A stretch of DNA of 6,842 nt from Oceanicaulis sp. (lineage in GTDB: Bacteria; Pseudomonadota; Alphaproteobacteria; Caulobacterales; Maricaulaceae). The notes under the pieces were generated by a model. It ran no database searches. It was not told the DNA's origin and saw nothing but the letters and a program-made list of their open reading frames with translations. A program made the position numbers and the translations under genes. Location: positions 1 to 6,842 of the forward strand of contig RKRX01000232.1 in the NCBI GenBank assembly GCA_007571185.1. Direction: 5' to 3'. The number at the start of each line of letters is the position of its first letter. Positions within the stretch are counted from its first letter, which is position 1. Shown one piece after another: positions 1 to 6,481 of this stretch.

Positions 1-105
1 GGTTTTGACACCATGGGTGAGGTTTTCGTGGTGTTCGCCGCCGGTATAGGCGTGGCCCTGCTGCTTGGCCTGGGAGATAAAAAGCACGGGAGGACGAGGC
101 CATGA
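1..105 (+). CDS. 3' end of a MbhE/MrpA C-terminal-like antiporter subunit (DUF4040-associated), 5' truncated
   Basis: Frame 1 is open from the first base to TGA at 103-105, giving 34 residues. The visible part begins GFDTMGEVFVVFAAGIGVAL, which matches the hallmark G-[FL]-D-T-[LM]-x-E followed by one membrane helix, as found at the C-terminus of MrpA/MnhA and in stand-alone MbhE-type subunits. A short charged tail (DKKHGRTRP) follows the helix. In Mrp and MBH complexes this helix belongs to the membrane core that joins the antiporter-like subunits to the small subunits. The stop overlaps the mnhB start in an ATGA, which suggests translational coupling and places it in the same operon. Whether it is a separate MbhE-like protein, a DUF4040/MbhE fusion or the end of a full MnhA cannot be seen here. 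A separate short subunit is the more likely reading, because D1, D2 and D3 downstream supply the large subunits. Confidence 0.8.
   Translation, partial: GFDTMGEVFVVFAAGIGVALLLGLGDKKHGRTRP
88..93 (+). promoter_or_regulatory. Ribosome binding site of mnhB
   Basis: GGGAGG lies 8 bases before the ATG at 102, inside the end of the preceding gene. It supports the 102 start of mnhB over the out-of-frame ATG at 65. Confidence 0.6.
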
Positions 106-545
106 CCCCTCATGTTGTTTTGCGAGTTGTCTCCAAGCTCTTGATTCCACTGATCATTGTTTATGGTTTTTACATCCATTTCCACGGCGAATACTCGCCG
201 GGGGGCGGATTTCAGGCCGGCGTGGTGCTGGCGTCTTCGATTATCCTGTACGCACTTATCCATGGCTTGGACGCCGCCAGGAAGGCTTTCCCACCCTATG
301 CGGCGCGCGTGGGCATGGCGCTGGGCGCATTTATCTTTGCCGCGGTGGGGTTCGTGACGTTGATTTTCGGGGGTGATTTTTTTGAATATACCGTGCTTCA
401 TCCCGATGTCTCTCACGGCGCCGGTCAGCATATCGGCATTATCGCCGTGGAGATCGGCGTTCTGATGACAGTGACCTGTGTGATGATCGCGATCTTTTAT
501 GCTTTTTCTGGCCGCAGCCCTGAAATCCCGGACGGGGACTGGTAA
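102..545 (+). CDS. mnhB: Na+(cation)/H+ antiporter subunit MnhB/MrpB
   Basis: The 147-residue protein is a small inner-membrane subunit of the Mrp/Mnh multisubunit antiporter. The family signature is present as SPGGGFQAG at residues 32-40, between the first and second helices; MnhB proteins normally carry H-x-x-P-G-G-G-F-Q-[GA]-G here. Four hydrophobic segments are visible, roughly residues 8-26, 38-57, 71-91 and 111-136, as expected for the family, and length is normal. The ATG overlaps the stop of the upstream subunit (ATGA), and mnhC begins 3 bases after its stop, so it sits inside a coupled operon. MrpB contributes to the membrane scaffold next to the MrpA C-terminal region; its own ion role is not settled. 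The family call is secure. Which cation (Na+, K+ or Li+) is exchanged cannot be read from the sequence. Confidence 0.95.
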   Translation: MTPHVVLRVVSKLLIPLIIVYGFYIHFHGEYSPGGGFQAGVVLASSIILYALIHGLDAARKAFPPYAARVGMALGAFIFAAVGFVTLIFGGDFFEYTVLHPDVSHGAGQHIGIIAVEIGVLMTVTCVMIAIFYAFSGRSPEIPDGDW

Positions 546-548
546 ACC

Positions 549-953
549 ATGATCGAGATTGTTGCAGAACGCTTCAACTACGCCGTTATCATCATTCTGA
601 TGATGGTTGGTCTGTATGCGGTCATCGCGACCGGCAACCTGATCAAGCGTCTGGTGGGGTTGTCGATTTTTCAGACGTCTGTGTTTCTGCTCTACATCTC
701 CATTGCAAAGGTATTCGGGGGCGTCCCGCCTATCTTCGACTACAAGGAACTTGTCGGATATAAAATTGATCCTGAAGTTGTTTACTCCAACCCTCTGCCA
801 CACGTGCTGATCCTCACCGCCATTGTCGTGGGTGTGGCGACCTTGGCGGTGGGGTTAGCGCTGGTTGTGCGTATTCGTGAAGCCTACGGCGCTATTGAAG
901 ATCATGCGATCGCCGAGGCCGATTACGCTTTTGAGCTGGAAAAGGGTTTCTAG
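549..953 (+). CDS. mnhC: Cation/H+ antiporter subunit MnhC/MrpC (NuoK-like)
   Basis: The 134-residue protein is the NuoK homologue of the Mrp complex. It has three membrane helices at about residues 10-27, 31-56 and 83-109. Recognisable elements are GLYAVIATGNLIKRLVGLSI (21-40) and NPLPHVLILTAIVVGVA (81-97), the latter being the family's P-L-P-x-x-L-x-L-T-A-I-V-[IV]-G motif. Aligned by eye with NuoK, the two proton-channel glutamates of NuoK fall at Ser39 and about Thr98, so this protein lacks both. The C-terminal tail (110-134) is charged and probably cytoplasmic. The start is ATG 549, three bases after the mnhB stop; a GGGGA at 534-538 is a weak ribosome binding site. It bridges the small subunits and the antiporter-like subunits in known Mrp structures. 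D1 begins 3 bases downstream. Confidence 0.94.
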   Translation: MIEIVAERFNYAVIIILMMVGLYAVIATGNLIKRLVGLSIFQTSVFLLYISIAKVFGGVPPIFDYKELVGYKIDPEVVYSNPLPHVLILTAIVVGVATLAVGLALVVRIREAYGAIEDHAIAEADYAFELEKGF

Positions 954-956
954 GTT

Positions 957-2483
957 GTGACGGTTGGTCAATGGCTCCCAACCGCGCTTGCGGCCCATGC
1001 GCCGGTCTTGCTTGTTGCGGTTCCGCTCATTCTGTCCACGCCCGCCGCAATTTTGCGTACGGGGCGTGCGGGTTGGGCCATCGCACTGTCCGGCGCACTG
1101 CTCGCTTTGCTGTGCGCGGTGGAGTTGTTCCTCGCCACCCGTGCAGATGGCGCAGTAATCAGTTATGCGCTCGGCGGCTGGCCGCCGCCCTTTGGTATCG
1201 AATTCCGTGTGGACGGGCTCAACGCGGCGTTGCTTCTTCTGCTGACCGGCGCGGCGGTGTTGGCGCTAATTTTTGCACGTCCCAGTGTGGAAAACGAGAT
1301 CAACGCAGACAAACGTTCTCTATTTTACAGCGCTTTCCTGGTGAGTCTTTCGGGTCTGGCCGGTGTGGCGATCACGGGTGACGCCTTTAACCTCTTTGTT
1401 TTTCTAGAGATTTCCTCCATTCCCACCTATGCGCTCATCGCTATGGGCGCCAACCGCGACCGGCGGGCGTTGACGAGTGCATTCAACTATCTGGTCATGG
1501 GCGCTATCGGGGCGACATTTTTTGTCATTGGCGTGGGGTTCCTGTACATGGCGACCGGCACGTTGAACATGGCTGACCTGGCCCGCCTGCTTGTGGATAT
1601 GGATGGCGACCGTGTCGTAAGAATGGGCTTCGCTTTCATCCTCGTGGGGCTTGGTCTGAAAGCGGCGCTCTTTCCTCTGCACTTGTGGTTGCCTGGCGCG
1701 TATGCCTATGCACCGAGCTTTGTGACGGTGTTTCTGGCGACGACCGCGACCAAGGTGGCTTTCTATGTGATTATCCGGTTCAGTTTTGACGTGTTTGCGA
1801 TCGACAGTGGTTTTGTTGTTAATGCGCTGACCTATGTGGTCACTCCGTTGGCCATTGCGGGCATGATCGTCGCCTCTGCTCAGGCTCTGTTCCAGACCGA
1901 TGTGCGCCGATTACTGGCGTATTCTTCGGTGGCGCAGGCGGGCTATATGATGCTGGGCTTGGGTATGGGTTCCCAAGCGGGCGTCAGCGCCGGTGTGCTG
2001 CACCTGATCAATCATGCGCTGATGAAAGGCGTACTGTTCATGGCGCTGGGTGCGTTCGCCATCAGTTATGGCGTCCGCCGGATTGAGAATTGCAAAGGGT
2101 TGGGCATGATGATGCCGATGACGGCGTCTGCTTTTACTCTGGGCGCATTGTCGTTGATCGGTGTGCCGTTCACTGTGGGCTTCATCTCGAAATTTTATCT
2201 GATCCAGGCCGCACTGGCGCAGGGATGGATATTCGCAGTGGCGGCGATTCTGATAAGTTCAGTGCTGGCGGTGTTCTACTGCTACCGCATCCTGGTCAAT
2301 CTATGGGTGACCCCGATCCCTGAAGGGCGCCGTGACTTGGCGCAACCAACGCCATACCTGATTCTGGTTCCTCTGGTCGGGCTGGCGCTGGCGAACCTTG
2401 TATTCGGCGTGCATGCCGCCCCGTTGGTAGATATAGCCGAGACCGCAGCGGCGGCCGCGATTAACGCAGGGACAGGCTCGTGA
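957..2483 (+). CDS. mnhD: Antiporter-like subunit D1: MnhD/NuoM-type proton-translocating membrane protein
   Basis: The 508-residue protein with about 14 helices belongs to the Proton_antipo_M (NuoL/M/N, MrpA/D) family. The set of buried charged residues expected for an active proton half-channel pair is present: Glu151 in FLEISS (TM5), Lys235 in GLGLKAALFPLHLWLP (TM7), Lys266 in TTATKVAFY (TM8), His353 and Lys357 in INHALMKG (TM10), and Lys412 in GFISKFYLI (TM12). The broken-helix signatures FPLHLWLPGAYAYAP and RRLLAYSSVAQAGYMMLG are clear. Length is normal for MnhD. The GTG start at 957 is chosen because it follows the mnhC stop by 3 bases, has an AAAAGGG about 10 bases upstream, and gives a hydrophobic N-terminal helix right away. 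The stop overlaps the next start as GTGA. It most resembles MrpD/NuoM, since TM12 carries Lys. It should drive or be driven by the proton gradient in exchange for a cation. Confidence 0.93.
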   Translation: MTVGQWLPTALAAHAPVLLVAVPLILSTPAAILRTGRAGWAIALSGALLALLCAVELFLATRADGAVISYALGGWPPPFGIEFRVDGLNAALLLLLTGAAVLALIFARPSVENEINADKRSLFYSAFLVSLSGLAGVAITGDAFNLFVFLEISSIPTYALIAMGANRDRRALTSAFNYLVMGAIGATFFVIGVGFLYMATGTLNMADLARLLVDMDGDRVVRMGFAFILVGLGLKAALFPLHLWLPGAYAYAPSFVTVFLATTATKVAFYVIIRFSFDVFAIDSGFVVNALTYVVTPLAIAGMIVASAQALFQTDVRRLLAYSSVAQAGYMMLGLGMGSQAGVSAGVLHLINHALMKGVLFMALGAFAISYGVRRIENCKGLGMMMPMTASAFTLGALSLIGVPFTVGFISKFYLIQAALAQGWIFAVAAILISSVLAVFYCYRILVNLWVTPIPEGRRDLAQPTPYLILVPLVGLALANLVFGVHAAPLVDIAETAAAAAINAGTGS

Positions 2484-3952
2484 GCTGGACCCCCGAACTG
2501 GCCCTGATATTGGCCCTTATCCTGCCTCTCATCGGCGGGGTGGGCGTGCTTGCCCTGGGGCGCAATCCCGACATGCGCGAGACCGCCACCCTGATCACGG
2601 CTGGGACGCTAGTTCTCGTCGTGATCTACCTGGTTCAGGTTTCGGGTCAGCGCCCTGAAATCATAGTGTTTGAACTGGCCCCGGGACTGGAGCTGAAATT
2701 CAAACTCGAACCGCTGGGCGCCATGTTCGCCATGGTGGCGAGTGGTCTGTGGATCATAAACTCACTGTATTCCACGGCGTATATGCGCGGCAACAATGAG
2801 AAGAATCAGACCCGGTTCTATTTCTGCTTCACGATTTCCATTGCTGCTGCGATGGGCGTCGCGCTGTCGGGCAACCTACTGACCCTGTTCTTTTTCTATG
2901 AGGCGCTGTCACTTGCAACCTATCCGCTGGTGGCGCACAAGGGGGATGCCAAGGCTAGGCGTGGTGCTTCGATCTATCTAGGTATTCTGCTGACGACTTC
3001 GATCGGTTTATTCCTGCCCGCCGTGTTCGCAGTCTATGCATTCACTGGCTCCACCGATTTTGTGGCGGGCGGTATTTTGGCGGGTGCAACAGGGCCGATC
3101 GCCGGTTCCATCCTGCTGGTCTTGTTCGCCTTCGGCATAGGCAAGGCTGCACTGATGCCGGTCCACCCCTGGTTGCCCAACGCCATGGTCGCGCCGACGC
3201 CCGTGTCGGCCCTGTTGCATGCGGTGGCCGTGGTGAAGGCAGGTGTGTTCTCAATCCTGAAAACGGTGGTCTACATTTTCGGCGTTGATTACATGCAGAC
3301 CCTGCCTGCCGCTGACATACTGGCCTGGATCGCGGGTCTGTCCATCGTGATCGCTTCGGTGATCGCCATGACCAAGGACAATTTTAAGGCTCGACTGGCC
3401 TATTCGACAGTTTCCCAGCTCTCCTATGTAACGCTGGGCGCCATGCTTGCCAGTCCGGCGGCGCTTTTGGGCGCGGCGGTTCAGATCGTCATGCACGCTT
3501 ATGGCAAGATTACACTGTTTATGGCGGCAGGCGGCGTCTACACCGGCGCTGGGAAGACGGAGATCTCTCAGCTCAACGGGTTGGGCCGTTGCATGCCGAT
3601 AACGTTCACCGTTTTTGGCATCGGTGCGTTGTCCATCATTGGCGTGCCGCCTTTTGGCGGAGTCTGGCCCAAAATTTTCCTCATGCAAGGCGCCGCTGAT
3701 GACGGTCAGCCTTGGATGACCTTGATGCTGATCGGTTCAACCCTGCTCAATATCGGTTATTTGTTACCCATCGTCATCCGCGGCTTCTCCAGGCCCGGGT
3801 CCGGGTTCAGTCCGATGAAGCCGGGCAACCTGCCGGCGCTGGCCTGGATCGCGCCGCTGATCACCGCTGCGGGTACGGTGGCGCTGTTTTTCGCCATCGG
3901 GCCGCTGATTGACTTTTTAACACCTGTCTTCACCACACAGAGGGCTCCGTGA
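2480..3952 (+). CDS. Antiporter-like subunit D2: second NuoL/M/N-type proton-translocating membrane protein
   Basis: The 490-residue protein with about 14 helices is a second Proton_antipo_M member, clearly divergent from D1. Key residues are Glu141 in FFFYEALSL (TM5), Lys222 in GIGKAALMPVHPWLPNAM (TM7), His247 and Lys253 in LLHAVAVVKAG (TM7-8), His339 and Lys343 in MHAYGKITLFMAAG (TM10), and Lys398 in GGVWPKIFLM (TM12). The APTPVSALLHA stretch is the NuoL-like loop after the TM7 break, and RLAYSTVSQLSY is the usual TM9-10 signature. All charged positions needed for proton transfer are kept, so it is likely active. The GTG start overlaps the D1 stop as GTGA, with AGGGACAGG just upstream (2468-2476). 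It ends in GTGA with the next gene. It would normally be annotated as another 'antiporter subunit D' or 'proton-conducting transporter'. No NADH dehydrogenase or hydrogenase catalytic gene is in view. Confidence 0.92.
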   Translation: MSWTPELALILALILPLIGGVGVLALGRNPDMRETATLITAGTLVLVVIYLVQVSGQRPEIIVFELAPGLELKFKLEPLGAMFAMVASGLWIINSLYSTAYMRGNNEKNQTRFYFCFTISIAAAMGVALSGNLLTLFFFYEALSLATYPLVAHKGDAKARRGASIYLGILLTTSIGLFLPAVFAVYAFTGSTDFVAGGILAGATGPIAGSILLVLFAFGIGKAALMPVHPWLPNAMVAPTPVSALLHAVAVVKAGVFSILKTVVYIFGVDYMQTLPAADILAWIAGLSIVIASVIAMTKDNFKARLAYSTVSQLSYVTLGAMLASPAALLGAAVQIVMHAYGKITLFMAAGGVYTGAGKTEISQLNGLGRCMPITFTVFGIGALSIIGVPPFGGVWPKIFLMQGAADDGQPWMTLMLIGSTLLNIGYLLPIVIRGFSRPGSGFSPMKPGNLPALAWIAPLITAAGTVALFFAIGPLIDFLTPVFTTQRAP

Positions 3953-4266
3953 CCGTGCAACGCGACATCAAATCGGGCGTGAATCCGCCGACGGGTTCGC
4001 TTGCAGAGCGGATCAGGTCGCATGCAGGACTCTTGGCGACCATCGGGCTGGGTGTGCTGGTGGTGTTGGGTTTCGGTCTGGAAACTGTCCTGTCCAAAAA
4101 CGGATTGTCGAAATACCCTGATGTCTACGGCGCTTATGAAGTGCTGCCGCTGGTCGCCGGCGTCCTGGCGATTGCGCTTGCCAGACTGCTGGCCGGTTTG
4201 CTGCATCGTCCGGCGGACTTCTATGAGCGCGCCGCAGGGGATTTGGAGGAGGGTGAGGATGCCTGA
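3949..4266 (+). CDS. Small two-helix membrane protein of unknown function in the antiporter operon
   Basis: The 105-residue protein is not recognised as a named family. An N-terminal polar stretch (1-25) precedes a helix at about 27-45 (LLATIGLGVLVVLGFGL), then a polar loop with NGLSKYPDVYGAYEVLP (51-67), a second helix at about 64-86, and an acidic tail with HRPADFYERAAGDLEEGED (86-104). The pattern of an aromatic loop, a helix and a tail ending in R-P-x-[DE]-[FY]-[FY] recalls small hypothetical proteins that I remember beside mnhD genes in proteobacterial Mrp-like clusters; this is recollection, not a search. The GTG start overlaps the D2 stop (GTGA) and has AGAGGG at 3939-3944. Its 3' end overlaps D3 by 8 bases and carries the D3 ribosome binding site. 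The likely role is an accessory or assembly subunit between D2 and D3. Codon use shows no oddity against its neighbours. Confidence 0.8.
   Translation: MTVQRDIKSGVNPPTGSLAERIRSHAGLLATIGLGVLVVLGFGLETVLSKNGLSKYPDVYGAYEVLPLVAGVLAIALARLLAGLLHRPADFYERAAGDLEEGEDA
4245..4253 (+). promoter_or_regulatory. Strong ribosome binding site that fixes the D3 start at 4259
   Basis: GGAGGAGGG lies 5 bases upstream of the ATG at 4259, inside the 3' end of the 105-residue gene. It is the best Shine-Dalgarno match in the window and decides against the in-frame ATG at 4001. Confidence 0.8.
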
Positions 4267-5989
4267 CATCCTGGCCGTGCTCAACGGCGTCTCACCCGCC
4301 TGGTTTTTAATCGTCGCCGGTCTTTTGGCCTGGGGTGCGCCTTGGTCGCCTGTGCGCAAGGCGTTGATGCTGATTGGCCCGTGTTTCGCACTACTGGCCT
4401 GGTTCGCCACACATGAGACCGGCGTCTATGGCGTGATTGATCTGGGTCCGTTTCAGCTTGAGACTTTTCGTTTTGACAGCTTGTCCCGCATCTGGGTGCT
4501 GGTCTTCATCCTGATCGCTTTCATCAACGGGGTGTATGCTCTGCACGAACGTAACCGCATGACCGATGGTGCGGCGCTCATATATGCCGGTGCGGCGGTG
4601 GGTGCAGTGCTCTCCGGTGATTTGCTAACCCTGTTTTTCTTCTGGGAATTGACGGCTCTGGCCTCCGCACCGCTGATCTTCGCTGCGGGCGCACCCATGG
4701 CGCATCGGGCCGGCCTGCGCTATTTAGCCATTCAGGTGCTGTCAGGCGTGTTGTTATTGGCCGGTGCGGCCGTTTGGGCCAGCCAGACCGGTTCTTGGGG
4801 CTGTGACGCCATTGGCGTGGACAGCGCCGCTGGCGTGATGCTCTTGTTGGCGTTTGGTGTCAAGGCGGGCTTTCCACTATTGCATATGTGGTTGCCGGAC
4901 GCCTATCCCAAGGCGACGGGCGTGGGTTCTGTGGTCTTGTCCGCTTTCACCACCAAGCTGGCTGTTTATGCGCTGGCGCGCGGATTTGCAGGTGAAGGCG
5001 CTCTGATCGCCATTGGCCTTGTGATGGCGGTGTTCCCGATTGTCTTTGCGCTCGTCTCCAATGATCTGCGCCAGACTCTGGCCTATGCGTTGATCAACCA
5101 GCTGGGATTCATGGTCGTGGGCGTGGGTCTGGGCAATGAGCTGGCGTTAAACGGCGCTGCCGCCAATGCCTTTGTGGGCGTAATCTATATGGCGCTGATG
5201 TTCATGACTCTGGGGGCGGTGCTCCATCGCACCGGTACGGTGAAAGCCACAGAGCTGGGCGGTCTGTTCAAATCCATGCCGGTGACGGGCGTGTGCGCCA
5301 TTATCGGCGCCCTATCGGTGGCGGGGGTGCCGCTGTTTTCAGGTTTTGTCGCCAAGACTCTGATTTTGTCGGGCGCGCACTACGCCCACAACGATCTGGC
5401 GTACGCCATCCTGGTCTATGCTTCGGCCGGGGTGATGGAACTGAGCGTTTTGAAAGTCGTTTACTGTGCTTTCTTTGGCGAAGCGCGCCATCATCAGGTC
5501 AGGGAAGCTCCGCAAACCATGCTTCTGGGTATGGCGTTGGCGGCGTTCCTGTGTGTTTATCTAGGTGTGGATTACCGTGCGCTCTATGAGCTTTTGCCGT
5601 TTGGGATTGACGACTATGAGCCCTATAAACTCAACAATGTTTTCGGCCAGGTCCAGCTTTTGCTAGGCGGGGCATTCGTCTTTGCGCTGGCGGTTGGTTT
5701 CAAGCTCTTCCCCCTGAAGTCTGACCACACCATCCTGGATGCGGACTGGTTCTATCGCCGCCTGGGCGATGGCGCTGCGCGTTGGGGCAAGGCCATGGGC
5801 GAGCTGTTGGTCCATGCGATCAACACAGCGCTGACCGCAGGCGTCGCTCGCCTGCGCGCCCGTCTGTTCAACCTGTTCAACCCGGCGGGCGCATTGTCGC
5901 GGGAGTTTCCCTCCGGCCTGATGGCCTTGTGGACGGCGATCATGCTGGCTGCTGTGCTGTTGGTGTCCTATTTTTCTCCGATGTCGTGA
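4259..5989 (+). CDS. Antiporter-like subunit D3: NuoL/MnhD-type membrane protein with C-terminal lateral-helix extension
   Basis: The 576-residue protein is the third Proton_antipo_M member. The core has Glu130 in FFFWELTAL (TM5), Lys202 in FGVKAGFPLLHMWLPDAYP (TM7), Lys233 in TTKLAVY (TM8) and Lys366 in SGFVAKTLIL (TM12). The TM10 His/Lys pair seen in D1 and D2 is missing: the matching stretch VGVIYMALMFMTLGA (306-320) has Gly307 and Met311 at those places. After TM14 it continues with a helix at about 463-482, the motif LDADWFYRR (493-501), an amphipathic stretch of about 40 residues (503-545) and a last helix (551-571). This matches the TM15, lateral helix, TM16 layout of NuoL and explains the extra length over D1 and D2. 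The frame is open further upstream to 4001, but that extension overlaps the 105-residue gene, is Trp/Cys/Arg-rich, and lacks the ribosome binding site present at 4245-4253. It is the last gene of the operon on this strand. Confidence 0.92.
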   Translation: MPDILAVLNGVSPAWFLIVAGLLAWGAPWSPVRKALMLIGPCFALLAWFATHETGVYGVIDLGPFQLETFRFDSLSRIWVLVFILIAFINGVYALHERNRMTDGAALIYAGAAVGAVLSGDLLTLFFFWELTALASAPLIFAAGAPMAHRAGLRYLAIQVLSGVLLLAGAAVWASQTGSWGCDAIGVDSAAGVMLLLAFGVKAGFPLLHMWLPDAYPKATGVGSVVLSAFTTKLAVYALARGFAGEGALIAIGLVMAVFPIVFALVSNDLRQTLAYALINQLGFMVVGVGLGNELALNGAAANAFVGVIYMALMFMTLGAVLHRTGTVKATELGGLFKSMPVTGVCAIIGALSVAGVPLFSGFVAKTLILSGAHYAHNDLAYAILVYASAGVMELSVLKVVYCAFFGEARHHQVREAPQTMLLGMALAAFLCVYLGVDYRALYELLPFGIDDYEPYKLNNVFGQVQLLLGGAFVFALAVGFKLFPLKSDHTILDADWFYRRLGDGAARWGKAMGELLVHAINTALTAGVARLRARLFNLFNPAGALSREFPSGLMALWTAIMLAAVLLVSYFSPMS

Positions 5990-6049
5990 CCATGGAGCTG
6001 CTCAACGCGATGGCCGCTTGACTTTCGGGGATCGTGCGTGGGGTGAACA
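5990..6049. other. Convergent spacer between the antiporter operon and sufE
   Basis: Sixty bases separate two converging stop codons. The only inverted repeat seen is GTGA-ACA-TCAC (6043-6053), a 4-bp stem with no T-run on either side, so no convincing intrinsic terminator is visible. A nine-codon ATG frame at 5992-6021 is too short to call. Confidence 0.5.
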
Positions 6050-6481
6050 TCACAGGCGCGACCGTGCTTCAGCCTGGATGCGTCTGACCATGGAGATTAA
6101 TCCGTTGGAACGTTGTGGAGAAAGGTGTTCAGACAACCCGATCCGCCCTAGAACGCTCTTGGGATCAATGCTGAGAGCATCCCGGGGAGAGCGGCCATCG
6201 TAAAGCCGAATCATGAGCGCCACCAGCCCCTTGACGATATGAGCATCGGAATCGCCGCGCACTTTCAGCACCCGGTTCACACCGTCATCAAGCACCAGCC
6301 AGACCCGACTGACACAGCCCTTCACCCGGGTTTCATCAGTGCGATCATCCTCGGAGAAATCGGGCAAGGCTTGACCCATTTCGATGAGATAGTGATAACG
6401 TTCCTCCCAGTCCCCCAGGACATCAAACTCATCGATTAGCGCGTCGATTTCGGCGTTCAAATCAGTATTTATTTGCAGCAC
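6050..6481 (-). CDS. sufE: SufE family sulfur acceptor protein
   Basis: The 143-residue cytoplasmic protein is SufE, which takes persulfide sulfur from the SufS cysteine desulfurase and passes it on for Fe-S cluster assembly. The catalytic cysteine is Cys56 in RVKGCVSRVWLV (52-63), the family's most conserved block. Also typical are DEFDVLGDWEERYHYLIEMG (17-36), GLVALMIRLYDG (85-96) and LSPQRSNGL (120-128). Length is normal for the stand-alone form (about 135-150). The start is taken as GTG at 6481; no ATG is in frame before the upstream TGA at 6518-6520, and no clear Shine-Dalgarno is seen, so a TTG at codon 8 is possible and would still keep the whole domain. It runs convergent to the antiporter operon and in the same direction as the DUF4351 gene, 103 bases downstream of it. 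No sufS, sufB, sufC or sufD is in the window, as is common for isolated sufE. Confidence 0.95.
   Translation of the reverse strand: MLQINTDLNAEIDALIDEFDVLGDWEERYHYLIEMGQALPDFSEDDRTDETRVKGCVSRVWLVLDDGVNRVLKVRGDSDAHIVKGLVALMIRLYDGRSPRDALSIDPKSVLGRIGLSEHLSPQRSNGLISMVRRIQAEARSRL

Noticed and set aside
65..376. 103-codon plus-strand frame overlapping mnhB
   Set aside because: It shadows mnhB in another frame, and MnhB has the family motif and the ribosome binding site.
971..1381. 136-codon plus-strand frame inside D1
   Set aside because: Cys/Arg-rich out-of-frame reading of D1, with no supporting start signal.
3251..3688. 145-codon minus-strand open frame inside D2
   Set aside because: Antisense shadow of a conserved membrane protein; His/Arg/Gln-rich composition without a recognisable family.
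4001..4258. 86-codon in-frame upstream extension of D3 starting at ATG 4001
   Set aside because: It overlaps the 105-residue gene in another frame, is rich in Trp, Cys and Arg with no family resemblance, and the strong GGAGGAGGG site sits before ATG 4259, where a normal hydrophobic NuoL-like N-terminus begins.
3757..4410. 217-codon minus-strand open frame opposite D2, the small gene and D3
   Set aside because: It lies antisense to three well-supported genes, has low-complexity polar composition and shows no recognisable domain; it is a frame shadow in GC-rich DNA.
957..5989. D1-D3 as part of a respiratory complex I (nuo) operon
   Set aside because: The MnhB GGGFQAG motif, the MnhC form and the MbhE-like end define an Mrp/Mnh-type cluster; no nuo catalytic or NuoH/NuoJ genes are in the window.
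5992..6021. Nine-codon ATG frame directly after D3
   Set aside because: Too short and without a ribosome binding site or conservation evidence.
6043..6053. Hairpin GTGA-ACA-TCAC as a terminator
   Set aside because: Only a 4-bp stem, no GC-rich core and no T-run on either strand.
6239..6439. 66-codon plus-strand frame opposite sufE
   Set aside because: Antisense to a clear SufE coding sequence, with no recognisable domain.
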